From Chersky-806 sp036502405 (lineage in GTDB: Bacteria > Actinomycetota > Acidimicrobiia > IMCC26256 > JAENVU01): a stretch of 14,749 nt of DNA. Position numbers and translations under genes: made by a program. The notes under the pieces are model-generated. The model was not told the origin of the DNA and did not search any database. It saw only the letters and a program-made list of their open reading frames with translations. Location of the stretch: positions 1 to 14,749 of the forward strand of contig DASXYP010000113.1 of the NCBI GenBank assembly GCA_036502405.1, given 5' to 3'. Below, piece by piece: positions 6,831-13,696 of the stretch (position 1 is the first letter of the stretch; every line of letters begins with the position of its first letter).

Positions 6831-7912
6831 GCGAGCGCCAGCTCGATCCCGTCGCGCGCGAGCAGGCTGACGACCCGCTCGAGCCGGAGACCCGCGCGCG
6901 TCGCCAGCGTCCGGTACTCCTCCAGGGTCCGTTCCCGGCCCCGCCCGGTCAGCACCAGCATCAGGAGGTCGGCGTACTTGGCCGGGTGGACGACCGCGGT
7001 CGGGGGCACCACAGCCTCGAGGAGCAGGACGCGGGCGCCCGGCTCCATCGCCTCGCGGACCCGGCCGAGGATCCCGACCGCCGAGTCGTCGTCCCAGTCG
7101 TGCACGATCGACTGCAGCACGTAGAGGTCGCTGCCCTTCGGCACTGCGGCGAAGAAGTCTCCGCCGACCACCTCGCAGCGGTCGGCGACCCCGCGCGCCA
7201 CCAGCTCGTCCTCCGCCCCCGTGACGACCTCGGGCCGGTCGAACACGACCCCGTGCAGCGCCGGGTTGGCAACCAGGATCTCGGCCAGCAGGGTGCCGGT
7301 CCCGCCGCCGACGTCGCAGACCCGCGTCGACGCGCCGAAGTCGTACCCCGCGCAGACGAACGGTGCGGTGAACCGCGACGCCGCGGCCATCGCGGCATCG
7401 AACGTCGCGCCGGTCTCGGGACGCTCGCGCATGAGGTCGAAGTACTCGAGCCCGAACGCGGCCACGGTCCCGGAGCCTCCGGTGCGGACCGAGGTCGGCA
7501 GCTCGTCCCAGATCCGGCCGACCCAGCTGCTCCCGGCGAACAGCACCCAGGCGCGCATGGACTCGGGGTGGTCAGCGCGCAGCAGCTCCGACGTCGCGTT
7601 GTTGGACCAGCGATCGTGCCCCGCCGGCGCGAAGTAGCCCAGCGAGACGAGCAGCCGCAGCAGCCGAGCGAGGGCGTCGGCGTCTCCGTGGACGCGCGCC
7701 GCGAGCGCGTCGGTGGTCAATGGACCCGACGCCAGCGCGTCGGCGAGGGCCAGCTCGGCGGCGGTCCAGAGCGCCTTCGTCTCGATCAGCCCGAACGAGC
7801 CCTCGAGCAGGCGGGCGGTGGCGGGCACCGAGCCCCGGTACGAACGCCCGAGAACGTGGCGGGCGTGCAGGAACGCACGTACCGCCCACCCCGGCGGCGT
7901 GGGCCGGCTCAC
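6827..7912 (-). CDS. SAM-dependent O-methyltransferase (Methyltransf_2 type)
   Basis: At 361 aa with an N-terminal winged-helix dimerisation half and a C-terminal Rossmann half, this matches the class II/plant-COMT-like methyltransferases common in actinobacterial natural-product pathways. SAM motif I is VCDVGGGTGTL (198-208), then FDRPEVV (224-230), GDFF (251-254), the catalytic-base motif HDWDD (271-275) and the family's end motif GRERTLEEY (325-333). It likely methylates a hydroxyl on a small molecule in the cytosol; the substrate is unknown. The GTG start at 7912 overlaps the FAH gene's TGA (GTGA), and no Shine-Dalgarno is seen, so it should be coupled as the last gene of the operon. At the other end its TAG shares CTAG with the convergent BKACE gene's TAG. 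Confidence 0.88.
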   Translation of the reverse strand: MSRPTPPGWAVRAFLHARHVLGRSYRGSVPATARLLEGSFGLIETKALWTAAELALADALASGPLTTDALAARVHGDADALARLLRLLVSLGYFAPAGHDRWSNNATSELLRADHPESMRAWVLFAGSSWVGRIWDELPTSVRTGGSGTVAAFGLEYFDLMRERPETGATFDAAMAAASRFTAPFVCAGYDFGASTRVCDVGGGTGTLLAEILVANPALHGVVFDRPEVVTGAEDELVARGVADRCEVVGGDFFAAVPKGSDLYVLQSIVHDWDDDSAVGILGRVREAMEPGARVLLLEAVVPPTAVVHPAKYADLLMLVLTGRGRERTLEEYRTLATRAGLRLERVVSLLARDGIELALA

Positions 7913-8703
7913 GTCGGGGCGACGATCCGGTTCTCGATGGCACCGATGCGGTCGATCTCGACCCGGACGAGATCACCGGCCGCCAGGAACACCGGCGGGG
8001 TGCGCCCGACCCCGACTCCGGGCGGCGTGCCGGTGTAGATCACGTCGCCCGGGTCGAGGGTGATCGCCTCGGTGACGAACTCGATGATGCGTGCCACCGA
8101 GAAGAGCATGTTGGCGGTGGTGTCGTCCTGGCGTGTCTCGCCGTTGACGAGCGTCCGGATCCCGAGCCCCTGCGGGTCGGGGATCTCGTCGGTGGTGACG
8201 ATCCACGGGCCCATGGGCGCGAAGGTGTCGAGCGCTTTCCCCCGGGTCCACTGCGTGTCGCCGAACTGCAGGTCGCGCGCCGAGACGTCGTTCCCGCAGG
8301 TGTACCCGAGCACGTGCTCGAGTGCCCGCGACTCGGGCACCTGGCGAGCCTGGGTGCCGATCACCACCACGAGCTCGGCCTCGTAGTCGAGCGCGTGCGT
8401 GATGCCGGGCAGGATCACGTCCGCCCCGGTGGCTACGACCGCGTTCGCCCACTTCGCGAAGAGCTGCGGTTCGGTCGGCGCGTCGGAGCCGGTCTCCGCC
8501 GCGTGCTCGGCGTAGTTCCGCCCCACGCACACGACCTTGCCCGGCGCGGGTACCGGCGCGAGCAGGTCGAGCGCGTCGATCGGGGCGATCACTTCACCCC
8601 GGGTGGCCGTCCACGGCACCGAGCCGGCGTCGCGGACGATCCCCTCCTCGACGATGCCCGCGCGCACGACTCCGTCGTCGCGCCGGTACGAGCAGATCTT
8701 CAT
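7909..8703 (-). CDS. Fumarylacetoacetate hydrolase (FAH) family protein
   Basis: The 264-aa protein has the FAH C-terminal-domain layout: GRNYAEH (61-67), the metal-binding DYEAE with Glu108 and Glu110, GYTCGNDVSARDLQ with the metal ligand Asp139, KALDTFAPMGPWIVT (156-170) and the DVIYTGTPPGVG turn (220-231). Members hydrolyse or decarboxylate beta-diketo acids using Mg2+ or Mn2+. Examples are acylpyruvases and the 2,4-diketo-3-deoxy-L-fuconate hydrolase of oxidative L-fucose breakdown. The latter is attractive here because the preceding gene is GH29-like, but this is inference. The ATG at 8703 overlaps that gene's TGA (ATGA) and has GGGAG 5 nt upstream. The same frame stays open far upstream, but that part is antisense-frame shadow of the glycosidase gene. 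Confidence 0.88.
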   Translation of the reverse strand: MKICSYRRDDGVVRAGIVEEGIVRDAGSVPWTATRGEVIAPIDALDLLAPVPAPGKVVCVGRNYAEHAAETGSDAPTEPQLFAKWANAVVATGADVILPGITHALDYEAELVVVIGTQARQVPESRALEHVLGYTCGNDVSARDLQFGDTQWTRGKALDTFAPMGPWIVTTDEIPDPQGLGIRTLVNGETRQDDTTANMLFSVARIIEFVTEAITLDPGDVIYTGTPPGVGVGRTPPVFLAAGDLVRVEIDRIGAIENRIVAPT

Positions 8704-10754
8704 GTGCTCTCCCAAACGAGCGTGTCGACGCGGCAGTCCGCCGCGGCGTTGTCCTGGACGATCGTGTCGACCGCGCCCTGTTCGACCAGGACCGACGAGT
8801 CGCACCGGTGGGCGCGGTTCCCGGTCACCATGTTGCGCGCACCGCCCTCCACACACTGCGCCCGCATGGTCCGCTCGACGTCGTTGTCCGCGCTCGTGCA
8901 CCCGGTGCAACCACGGAGGTTGACTCCCCACCACCGCGTCCGGATCCGGTTGGCGGCCACCCGGGAGTCCGTGGCGCCGGTCAACCGGACCGCACAGAGG
9001 TCGTCGCTGAGGTCGTTGCCCTCGACGACGTGCCCCGACCCGCCGATCAGGTCGAGGCCGACGCCCCACCGCAATCCCCGCTGGGTGTTGTCCCGGAGCT
9101 CGACCCCGTCGCACCCGAACGCCCAGACGTTGCCGCCGACGATCTCGTTGCCCACCACGCGGTGGCTGTGCCCGCCGCCGAGCTGCAGCGACTCCAGCGT
9201 GCACCCGCAGACCTCGACCGCGTCGCCGCTCGTTGTCACGCAGGTCGGGGGGATCATCATGTAGCCCGCCGCGCCACCGGTGACCGTCAGCTCCTCGAGA
9301 CGCGCACCCGCACCGAGCTCCAGCACCGCCCGCCCGCCCCCGTCGAGCACGGCTCCCGGCGCGCCCCGCAGGATGACGCCGGCGGGCACGCGGACGCCGG
9401 CGACCCGGTGGATCCCCGTGGGCACCTCCACGACATCGCCGGCCTGCGCCGCGCCGATCGCGGTTGCGAGCGCCTCGCCCCCGCCGACCGACGGGGCGCG
9501 AACCACCGCGGTGACCGCCGGACCGTGCGGCTCGATGCGGTGGACGCGCCCGAGCGATCCGGGGTCCGGCGGCCCGGTGCGCACGTGGAGACCGTCGTCG
9601 CGCTCCACCCACTCGAGGACACCCTCGACCGCCGCGACACCGTGCAGACCGCGGAAGACACGCTCGGTGGCGCCCGACAGGTCGATCGCGAAGACGGTCC
9701 CGTCCGGGCCCACGGTGTAGCGGGTCGTCGCGTCGCCCCAGACCTCGAACGGCCGGGACCCGTGGATCGCCGCGGCGTTCGCGTTGACCCAGGCGCCGGC
9801 CTCGCGCAGGGTGCGCGCCTGCACGTCGGGGATGGTGCCGTCGGCCTTCGGGCCGACGTTGAGCAGCAGGTTGCCGCCCTTGGCGACGACCTCGGTCAGC
9901 ATTGCCACGAGCTGGGCTGCGCTCAGGTGGTCGTCGTCGCGCTCGGCCCGGTTGAAGCAGAACGAGTACGAGAGGCCACGACAGAGCTCCCAGGCCCCGT
10001 CCGGCACCTGCTCGGGCACGTCGTACTCGTACACCGCGTAGTCGGCGTGGGACGCGCCGAAGCGGTCGTTCACGCAGCCTTCGAGCCCGGCCTCGTCCAT
10101 GGCGGCGTAGTAGTCCCCGACGATGCGGTCGGCCCGCCACCAGTCGCCGTTGTGGCCCCAGTGCCCGTCTCCCCAGAGGAGCTGGGGGTGGAACCGCTCG
10201 ATGAGCTCGGCGAGCTGCGGCCGGAGGTAGCCGTCCACGTACCGCTCGCGGTCCGGATGGTCCGGATGCCCCCAGTCGAGCAACGAGTGGTAGAGCCCGA
10301 AGATCAGGTCGTGCGCGCGGGCGGCGTCGGCGAGCTCGGCCACGACGTCGCGGTGCGGCCCACGACCCACGCTCGTGCGGTCCGTCAGCGCCGTGTCCCA
10401 CCAGCAGAACCCGTCGTGGTGCTTCGTGACCGGCACGAGGTACTGCATCCCCGCGTCCACCGCGAGCTGAGCGACGGCGTCTGCGTCCCAGCGCTCCAGC
10501 GTCAGCCCCGGGATGAAGTCGTCGAACTCGTGCACCTCGGGGAAGTGCTCCCGGTGGAACGCGACGACCTCCGGCAGCGGCACCGGTGGGTGCAGGATGA
10601 TGTCGGGCAGCCCAGGTTCCCAGAACGCCCGATACCAGTCGGCGTACTCGTGGACCGGGGCGAACGCGGGGACCGTCGCGATGTTCATGTGCACGAACAT
10701 CCCGTAGCGGCGCTGGGTGAACCACTCCGGGACGGCGTGGGCGCTGAGCGTCAC
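8700..10754 (-). CDS. GH29-like alpha-L-fucosidase fused to a C-terminal right-handed beta-helix domain
   Basis: Residues about 10-370 follow GH29 alpha-L-fucosidases: the opening EWFTQRRYGMFVHM, TKHHDGFCWWDT (110-121), GLYHSLLDWGHP (153-164), the likely nucleophile Asp196 in LLWGDGHWG and the family signature GGNLLLNVGPKADGTIP (293-309). Residues about 425-684 look like a pectate-lyase/NosD-type parallel beta-helix, with repeated units such as VVGNEIVGGNVW, VVEGNDLSDD, VAANRIRTRWWG and MVTGNRAHRC; it contains about ten cysteines. There is no signal peptide, so the enzyme should be cytosolic, unlike most bacterial fucosidases. It is the first gene of a three-gene operon. The start is GTG at 10754, seven bases after TAGGTT. 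The first internal ATG lies inside the conserved FVHM motif and cannot be the start. The actual sugar and the role of the beta-helix are unknown. Confidence 0.85.
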   Translation of the reverse strand: MTLSAHAVPEWFTQRRYGMFVHMNIATVPAFAPVHEYADWYRAFWEPGLPDIILHPPVPLPEVVAFHREHFPEVHEFDDFIPGLTLERWDADAVAQLAVDAGMQYLVPVTKHHDGFCWWDTALTDRTSVGRGPHRDVVAELADAARAHDLIFGLYHSLLDWGHPDHPDRERYVDGYLRPQLAELIERFHPQLLWGDGHWGHNGDWWRADRIVGDYYAAMDEAGLEGCVNDRFGASHADYAVYEYDVPEQVPDGAWELCRGLSYSFCFNRAERDDDHLSAAQLVAMLTEVVAKGGNLLLNVGPKADGTIPDVQARTLREAGAWVNANAAAIHGSRPFEVWGDATTRYTVGPDGTVFAIDLSGATERVFRGLHGVAAVEGVLEWVERDDGLHVRTGPPDPGSLGRVHRIEPHGPAVTAVVRAPSVGGGEALATAIGAAQAGDVVEVPTGIHRVAGVRVPAGVILRGAPGAVLDGGGRAVLELGAGARLEELTVTGGAAGYMMIPPTCVTTSGDAVEVCGCTLESLQLGGGHSHRVVGNEIVGGNVWAFGCDGVELRDNTQRGLRWGVGLDLIGGSGHVVEGNDLSDDLCAVRLTGATDSRVAANRIRTRWWGVNLRGCTGCTSADNDVERTMRAQCVEGGARNMVTGNRAHRCDSSVLVEQGAVDTIVQDNAAADCRVDTLVWEST

Positions 10755-10761
10755 GTCCCGG

Positions 10762-10767
10762 AACCTA
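10762..10767 (-). promoter_or_regulatory. Candidate leaderless -10 box of the GH29-FAH-methyltransferase operon
   Basis: The minus strand reads TAGGTT, then seven bases, then the GTG start, with no Shine-Dalgarno: a typical leaderless layout. The box sits in the loop of a CCCGG (10757-10761)/CCGGG (10771-10775) inverted repeat, and two TGACC half-sites follow upstream (10774-10786). Either could be an operator. Confidence 0.45.
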
Positions 10768-10813
10768 GTGCCGGGTCATCCGGTCAGCGGGCCGACGTCC
10801 GCGAGCCCGACGG

Positions 10814-10819
10814 TACGAT
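10814..10819 (+). promoter_or_regulatory. Candidate -10 box of smpB
   Basis: TACGAT lies 9 nt before the smpB ATG, leaving almost no leader. No clear -35 is seen. The divergent operon's box is about 47 bp away, so the two promoters share one short control region. Confidence 0.45.
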
Positions 10820-10828
10820 CACAGGCTC

Positions 10829-11290
10829 ATGTCCCGCCGTGGCGATTCCGTCCTCATCACCAACCGCAAGGCCCGGCACAACTACTTCATCCTCGAGTCC
10901 TGGGAGGCCGGTGTCGTCCTCGAGGGCTCCGAGGTGAAGTCGCTGCGCGAGGGTCACGCCAACCTCCAGGACGCCTACGCGCGCGTCGAGGACGGCGAGG
11001 TGTGGCTCCACGGCATGCACATCGCCCCGTACGCGTTCAGCCGCGGCGAGCTCGACCCGGTGCGCCGACGAAAGCTCCTGCTCCACCAGAAGGAGATCTC
11101 CGAGCTCTGGCACAAGACCCAGGAGAAGGGCCTCACCCTCGTGCCCCTGCGCGTCTACTTCAAGGACGGACGGGCGAAGGTCGAGGTCGGCCTGGCCAAG
11201 GGCAAGCGCAACTACGACAAGCGCCAGGTCCTCGCCGAGCGCGACGCCAAGCGCGAGACCGAGCGGGCGCTCCGGGGCCGGGGGGACTAG
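10829..11290 (+). CDS. smpB: SsrA-binding protein SmpB
   Basis: The 153-aa protein is a full-length SmpB, which binds the tRNA-like part of tmRNA and delivers it to ribosomes stalled without a stop codon. Diagnostic stretches are NRKARHNYFILESWEAGVVL, GSEVKSLREGHANLQDAYA, HGMHIAPY, RKLLLHQKEI and GLTLVPLRVYFKDGRAKVE. The basic tail (GKRNYDKRQ onward) is the segment that enters the empty mRNA channel. Its RNA partner ssrA is in the same window at 12601, but an oppositely oriented protease gene lies between them. The TAG stop shares CTAG with that gene's stop. No ftsX or prfB is visible upstream; the divergent GH29 operon occupies that side. Confidence 0.97.
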   Translation: MSRRGDSVLITNRKARHNYFILESWEAGVVLEGSEVKSLREGHANLQDAYARVEDGEVWLHGMHIAPYAFSRGELDPVRRRKLLLHQKEISELWHKTQEKGLTLVPLRVYFKDGRAKVEVGLAKGKRNYDKRQVLAERDAKRETERALRGRGD

Positions 11291-12447
11291 GAGCGGTCGT
11301 CGGTGCGGTCGCCCTGGTCCGCAGGGAGCGGCGGGACGTCCGGCGGCCGGAGCGACGCGATCGCCATCACCCGCTGGATGTCCGTCGCGGTGACGATGCC
11401 AACCAGCTCGCCGGCCGCGAACACGAGCACGTAGGGCAGGCGGCCGTTCGGGGGTCGCGACATGAGGTCGACGAGCCGCTCGTCCGGCACGGAGACGGTC
11501 AACGACGGGAGCGGGATCGTGACGTCGACGATCCGGGTCGTCAGCCGAGCCTCCGGCAGGACCGCCCTGATCGCGTCGAGGGTCACGATGCCGCTGATCC
11601 CACCCTCCCACTGCTCGACCGGGAACGCGTCGTGGCGGGGCGGGTCGGCGTTGGCCGCATCGATGAACGCCTGCACCGTGACCCAGCCGCGGGTGGTCTC
11701 GGGCTTCGGCGACATCGCGTCCCGCACCCGCAGGTCGCCGAGGGACCGGCTGAGCACCGCGTGCCGCTGCTCGGCGCTCGCGGCAGAGACGATGAACCAG
11801 CCGAGCAGCGCGGTCCAGATCGTGACGAACGGCACCGCGAGGATGGTCCCCACCAGACCGGCGGCGATCAGCCCGAAGCCGACGACCTTCCCGGCCCGGG
11901 TCGCGGTGATCTCGGCCCGGTTGCGGTCGCCGTGGCGCGCCCACAGCGCGCCGGCGAGGATCCGGCCGCCGTCGAGGGGGGCCGCGGGGATGAGGTTGAA
12001 CACGGCCAGCACGCCGTTGACCAGCGCGAGCCAGGCGATGGCCGACACCACGAGCGCGGAGACGACGCCGCTCGCGGCACCGGCGATCGCGACCAGGAAG
12101 AAGCCCACCCCCAAGGCGATGCTCGTCGCGGGCCCTGCGGCCGCGATCCGGAGCTCGGCGCCGGCGCTCGGCATCGGGCCACCGAGCTGGGCCACGCCAC
12201 CGAGGAGCCAGAGGGTGATGCCGGTGACCTGCATGCCGTTGCGGCGGGCGACGACCGAGTGCGCGAGCTCGTGGGCCAGGAGCGACCCGAGGAAGCAGGC
12301 GACCGCCAGGATCGCGACGATCCAGAGCTCCGCGTCGGCAATGCCCCCCGTGAGCCCGAAGGCCAGGAGCCCGGCGATCACGAGGACGGACCAGTGGACC
12401 CCCACCTCGATGCCGAAGATGCGACCGAGCCTCACGGTGGGCTTCAT
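11287..12447 (-). CDS. M50 (site-2) family membrane metalloprotease with C-terminal CBS pair
   Basis: The 386-aa protein has about six hydrophobic segments. The zinc motif HELAH (59-63) lies in the second, and the third-ligand motif LDGGR (158-162, after NLIPAAP) lies near residue 160. This is the layout of group III site-2 proteases, which cleave proteins inside the membrane. After residue 235 come two CBS-like units (about 238-300 and 303-365, the second ending GELVGIVTATDIQRVM). Paired CBS domains commonly bind adenosyl nucleotides and regulate the enzyme, so energy-state control is plausible. The start is taken as ATG 12447 with GAGG 8 nt upstream; GTG at 12450 is an equal alternative. 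The substrate is unknown, and no anti-sigma factor is adjacent. Confidence 0.92.
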   Translation of the reverse strand: MKPTVRLGRIFGIEVGVHWSVLVIAGLLAFGLTGGIADAELWIVAILAVACFLGSLLAHELAHSVVARRNGMQVTGITLWLLGGVAQLGGPMPSAGAELRIAAAGPATSIALGVGFFLVAIAGAASGVVSALVVSAIAWLALVNGVLAVFNLIPAAPLDGGRILAGALWARHGDRNRAEITATRAGKVVGFGLIAAGLVGTILAVPFVTIWTALLGWFIVSAASAEQRHAVLSRSLGDLRVRDAMSPKPETTRGWVTVQAFIDAANADPPRHDAFPVEQWEGGISGIVTLDAIRAVLPEARLTTRIVDVTIPLPSLTVSVPDERLVDLMSRPPNGRLPYVLVFAAGELVGIVTATDIQRVMAIASLRPPDVPPLPADQGDRTDDRS

Positions 12448-12495
12448 CACGACGGCCTCACTCCTCTCCGGATCGACTCACCGGCTCTTTGCACA

Positions 12496-12524
12496 ACGTT
12501 AGGACCCCCCGGCCGCGTTCCCAA
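12496..12524 (-). promoter_or_regulatory. Candidate sigma70-type promoter of the M50 protease gene
   Basis: On the minus strand TTGGGA (12524-12519) and TAACGT (12501-12496) are separated by 17 nt. This would start a leader of about 40 nt carrying the GAGG ribosome site. The match is 4/6 and 3/6 to consensus but correctly spaced and placed. Confidence 0.45.
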
Positions 12525-12553
12525 TGCGGGGAATGAACGCCCGGAGCGAGGCG

Positions 12554-12559
12554 TAGACT
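12554..12559 (+). promoter_or_regulatory. Candidate -10 box of ssrA
   Basis: TAGACT lies about 40 nt before the mature tmRNA 5' end, leaving a short 5' leader to be removed by RNase P. The -35 region is not clear. Confidence 0.4.
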
Positions 12560-12600
12560 GGTGGGGTCGCTCCCGCACGCATCGGGGCGGCCGTTGACAT

Positions 12601-12951
12601 GGGGGTGCGTGGCTTCGATTTCGATGTTCGAATCGGGTGAAGCGAGCCGACGTTGCCGAAGCGTCGTTAAAGAGTCGGCACAACGAACACTTGCCGAGGA
12701 CAACCTCGCACTCGCTGCTTAGAGATAAGTAGCGCGTTCCTCCCGGCCCAGCCGCTCGGTCGGAACCGGAACGTCATCTAGAGCGGCTTACCGCCGGGAC
12801 GGGCCTCGTGGCCCGGCGGGACATCACAGCGAGGCTGGGGTCGACGCAAGCTGCCGGTGGGTGGCGCCGACCCGAGATCTCTCCACTGGCTGCGCTCGGA
12901 GAAGCCCCGATGAAGGCTCGGAAGACGGGGGTTCGACTCCCCCCACCTCCA
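12601..12951 (+). ncRNA. ssrA: tmRNA (transfer-messenger RNA)
   Basis: tmRNA rescues stalled ribosomes and tags the unfinished peptide for degradation. The 5' GGGGGTG (12601-12607) pairs with CACCTCC (12944-12950) as a 7-bp acceptor with one G-U pair, and A12951 is the discriminator. The T-arm is GGGGG-TTCGACT-CCCCC (12927-12943). The conserved GGAGAAGCCCC-type segment lies near 12900, and GACATCACAGCGA near 12820, as in mycobacterial tmRNA. The tag reading frame runs 12678-12722. The 3' CCA is not encoded (the genome reads CGA), so CCA must be added after transcription. Its partner smpB is 1.3 kb upstream. Confidence 0.95.
12678..12722 (+). other. tmRNA proteolysis tag reading frame
   Basis: From the likely resume codon GCA, 14 codons read AQRTLAEDNLALAA and end at TAG, followed closely by a second TAAGTAG region. 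The LALAA end fits the degradation signal seen by ClpXP-type proteases. The resume codon is inferred from position after AAAGAGTCG; starting one codon earlier at TCG cannot be excluded. Confidence 0.75.
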
Positions 12952-12967
12952 CGAACTACCTCTCGCT

Positions 12968-12994
12968 CGATGCCTGGGGCACGAACAGGCATCG
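12968..12994 (+). terminator. Hairpin after ssrA
   Basis: CGATGCCTG (12968-12976) and CAGGCATCG (12986-12994) form a perfect 9-bp stem with a 9-nt loop, starting 17 nt after the tmRNA 3' end. No T-run follows. It probably terminates or punctuates the ssrA transcript. Confidence 0.55.
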
Positions 12995-13007
12995 CCGCGG
13001 AGCGTCG

Positions 13008-13036
13008 TTGACGCGGGCCCCGGCGCGGCGTGTTCT
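13008..13036 (+). promoter_or_regulatory. Weak promoter candidate for the TfoX-domain gene
   Basis: TTGACG (13008-13013) and TGTTCT (13031-13036) are spaced by 17 nt and would yield a leader of about 70 nt containing the dyad at 13051-13100. The -10 match is only 3/6. Confidence 0.25.
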
Positions 13037-13050
13037 CGCCACGACAACTG

Positions 13051-13103
13051 CTTTCGGTACGCGATCCCGTCGTCATGGCGACGCGATCCATCACCGAAAG
13101 GAG
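13051..13103 (+). promoter_or_regulatory. Long imperfect hairpin overlapping the Shine-Dalgarno of the TfoX-domain gene
   Basis: CTTTCGGT (13051-13058) is the exact complement of ACCGAAAG (13093-13100). Inside are GATC/GATC (13063-13066 with 13085-13088) and CGTCG/CGACG (13068-13072 with 13079-13083) around a 6-nt loop, with a symmetric 4x4 internal loop and one mismatch. That makes 17 pairs over 50 nt. The ribosome site AAAGGAG (13097-13103) starts inside the 3' arm, so folding would hide part of it. It could be an RNA switch or a DNA operator. Confidence 0.5.
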
Positions 13104-13112
13104 CGCCGTACG

Positions 13113-13460
13113 ATGCGACGTATGGCCTACGACGAGGACCTGGCCGACCGGATCCGTGAGCTGCTTTCGCTCCAGCGCTCTGTGACCGAGAAGAAGATGT
13201 TCGGCGGCCTCGCGTTCCTGATCGGCGGCAACATGGCCGTCGCCGCGAGCGGCCAGGGCGGCGCACTCGTTCGCGTCGACCCCGGCCGGGCCGATCGCCT
13301 CGTCGAGACCACGCCGGCCGAGACGGCAGTGATGCGCGGTCGCCCGATGCAGGGCTGGCTTCGCGTCGAGTCGGAGGATCTGCGCACCAAGCGTCAGCTC
13401 GAGAAGTGGGTGAAGCTGAGCTCGGCGTACGCCTCGTCATTGCCGCCGAAGAAGAAGTAG
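13113..13460 (+). CDS. TfoX N-terminal-domain protein
   Basis: The 115-aa protein is a stand-alone TfoX_N domain. It has the diagnostic KKMFGGLAFLIGGNMAVAA stretch (about 27-45), VRVDPGRADRL in the middle and a helical end (QLEKWVKLSSAY) closing with a PPKKK tail. TfoX/Sxy regulates competence in gammaproteobacteria, but single-domain actinobacterial members have no established role, so competence should not be inferred. The start at 13113 is set by AAAGGAG 9 nt upstream. A second ATG at 13122 is too far from it, and the frame's extension upstream to 12861 runs into tmRNA. The gene is convergent with the SCO6745-like gene, with a 236-bp gap. Confidence 0.88.
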   Translation: MRRMAYDEDLADRIRELLSLQRSVTEKKMFGGLAFLIGGNMAVAASGQGGALVRVDPGRADRLVETTPAETAVMRGRPMQGWLRVESEDLRTKRQLEKWVKLSSAYASSLPPKKK

Positions 13461-13696
13461 TCGCGGCGCGGACTCGCCAGCATCTGACAACCGACGCACC
13501 CGCCCGCGCACGCGTCGCCACCGGTCAGGAACTCACCCTCCACGAGATCGTGGGGCCGTTCCACGAAGCCGAAGTCCAGGATCTCACTGTCAACACGACT
13601 ACCGCAGCGGGTGCGTCGCTCTGCTCGGGTGCCTCTTGCATTCACGCATCGAGTTCGCAAGGGTCCGCACAGCGAGGGATGGCCGGGTTGCGTCCA
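13461..13696 (-). other. Convergent gap with a weak cysteine-containing reading frame
   Basis: This gap separates two convergent genes. A minus-strand frame (stop at 13394) reads protein-like with high wobble GC from about 13595 down, including GGDACAGGCVGC. It has no credible start or RBS, its upstream part loses the codon bias, and it runs 67 bp into the TfoX-domain gene. It may be a gene remnant or chance. A small dyad CCACG-AGAT-CGTGG (13541-13554) may end one of the transcripts. Confidence 0.2.

Noticed and set aside
7909..10725. 938-codon minus frame as one giant FAH protein
   Set aside because: Only the last 264 codons resemble FAH. The rest is an Arg/Gly-rich off-frame reading of the GH29 gene, and ATG 8703 has an RBS and an ATGA junction.
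10717..12597. 626-codon plus frame overlapping smpB and the M50 gene
   Set aside because: It is a shadow: smpB and the protease are clear in their own frames, and this one has no domain.
12594..12599. Perfect TTGACA as a -35 box
   Set aside because: It lies directly against the mature tmRNA 5' end and would start transcription inside the RNA.
12601..12951. Frames on both strands across the tmRNA, and a separate tRNA at its 3' end
   Set aside because: The acceptor and T-arm belong to tmRNA; there is no anticodon arm next to them. The overlapping reading frames are incidental.
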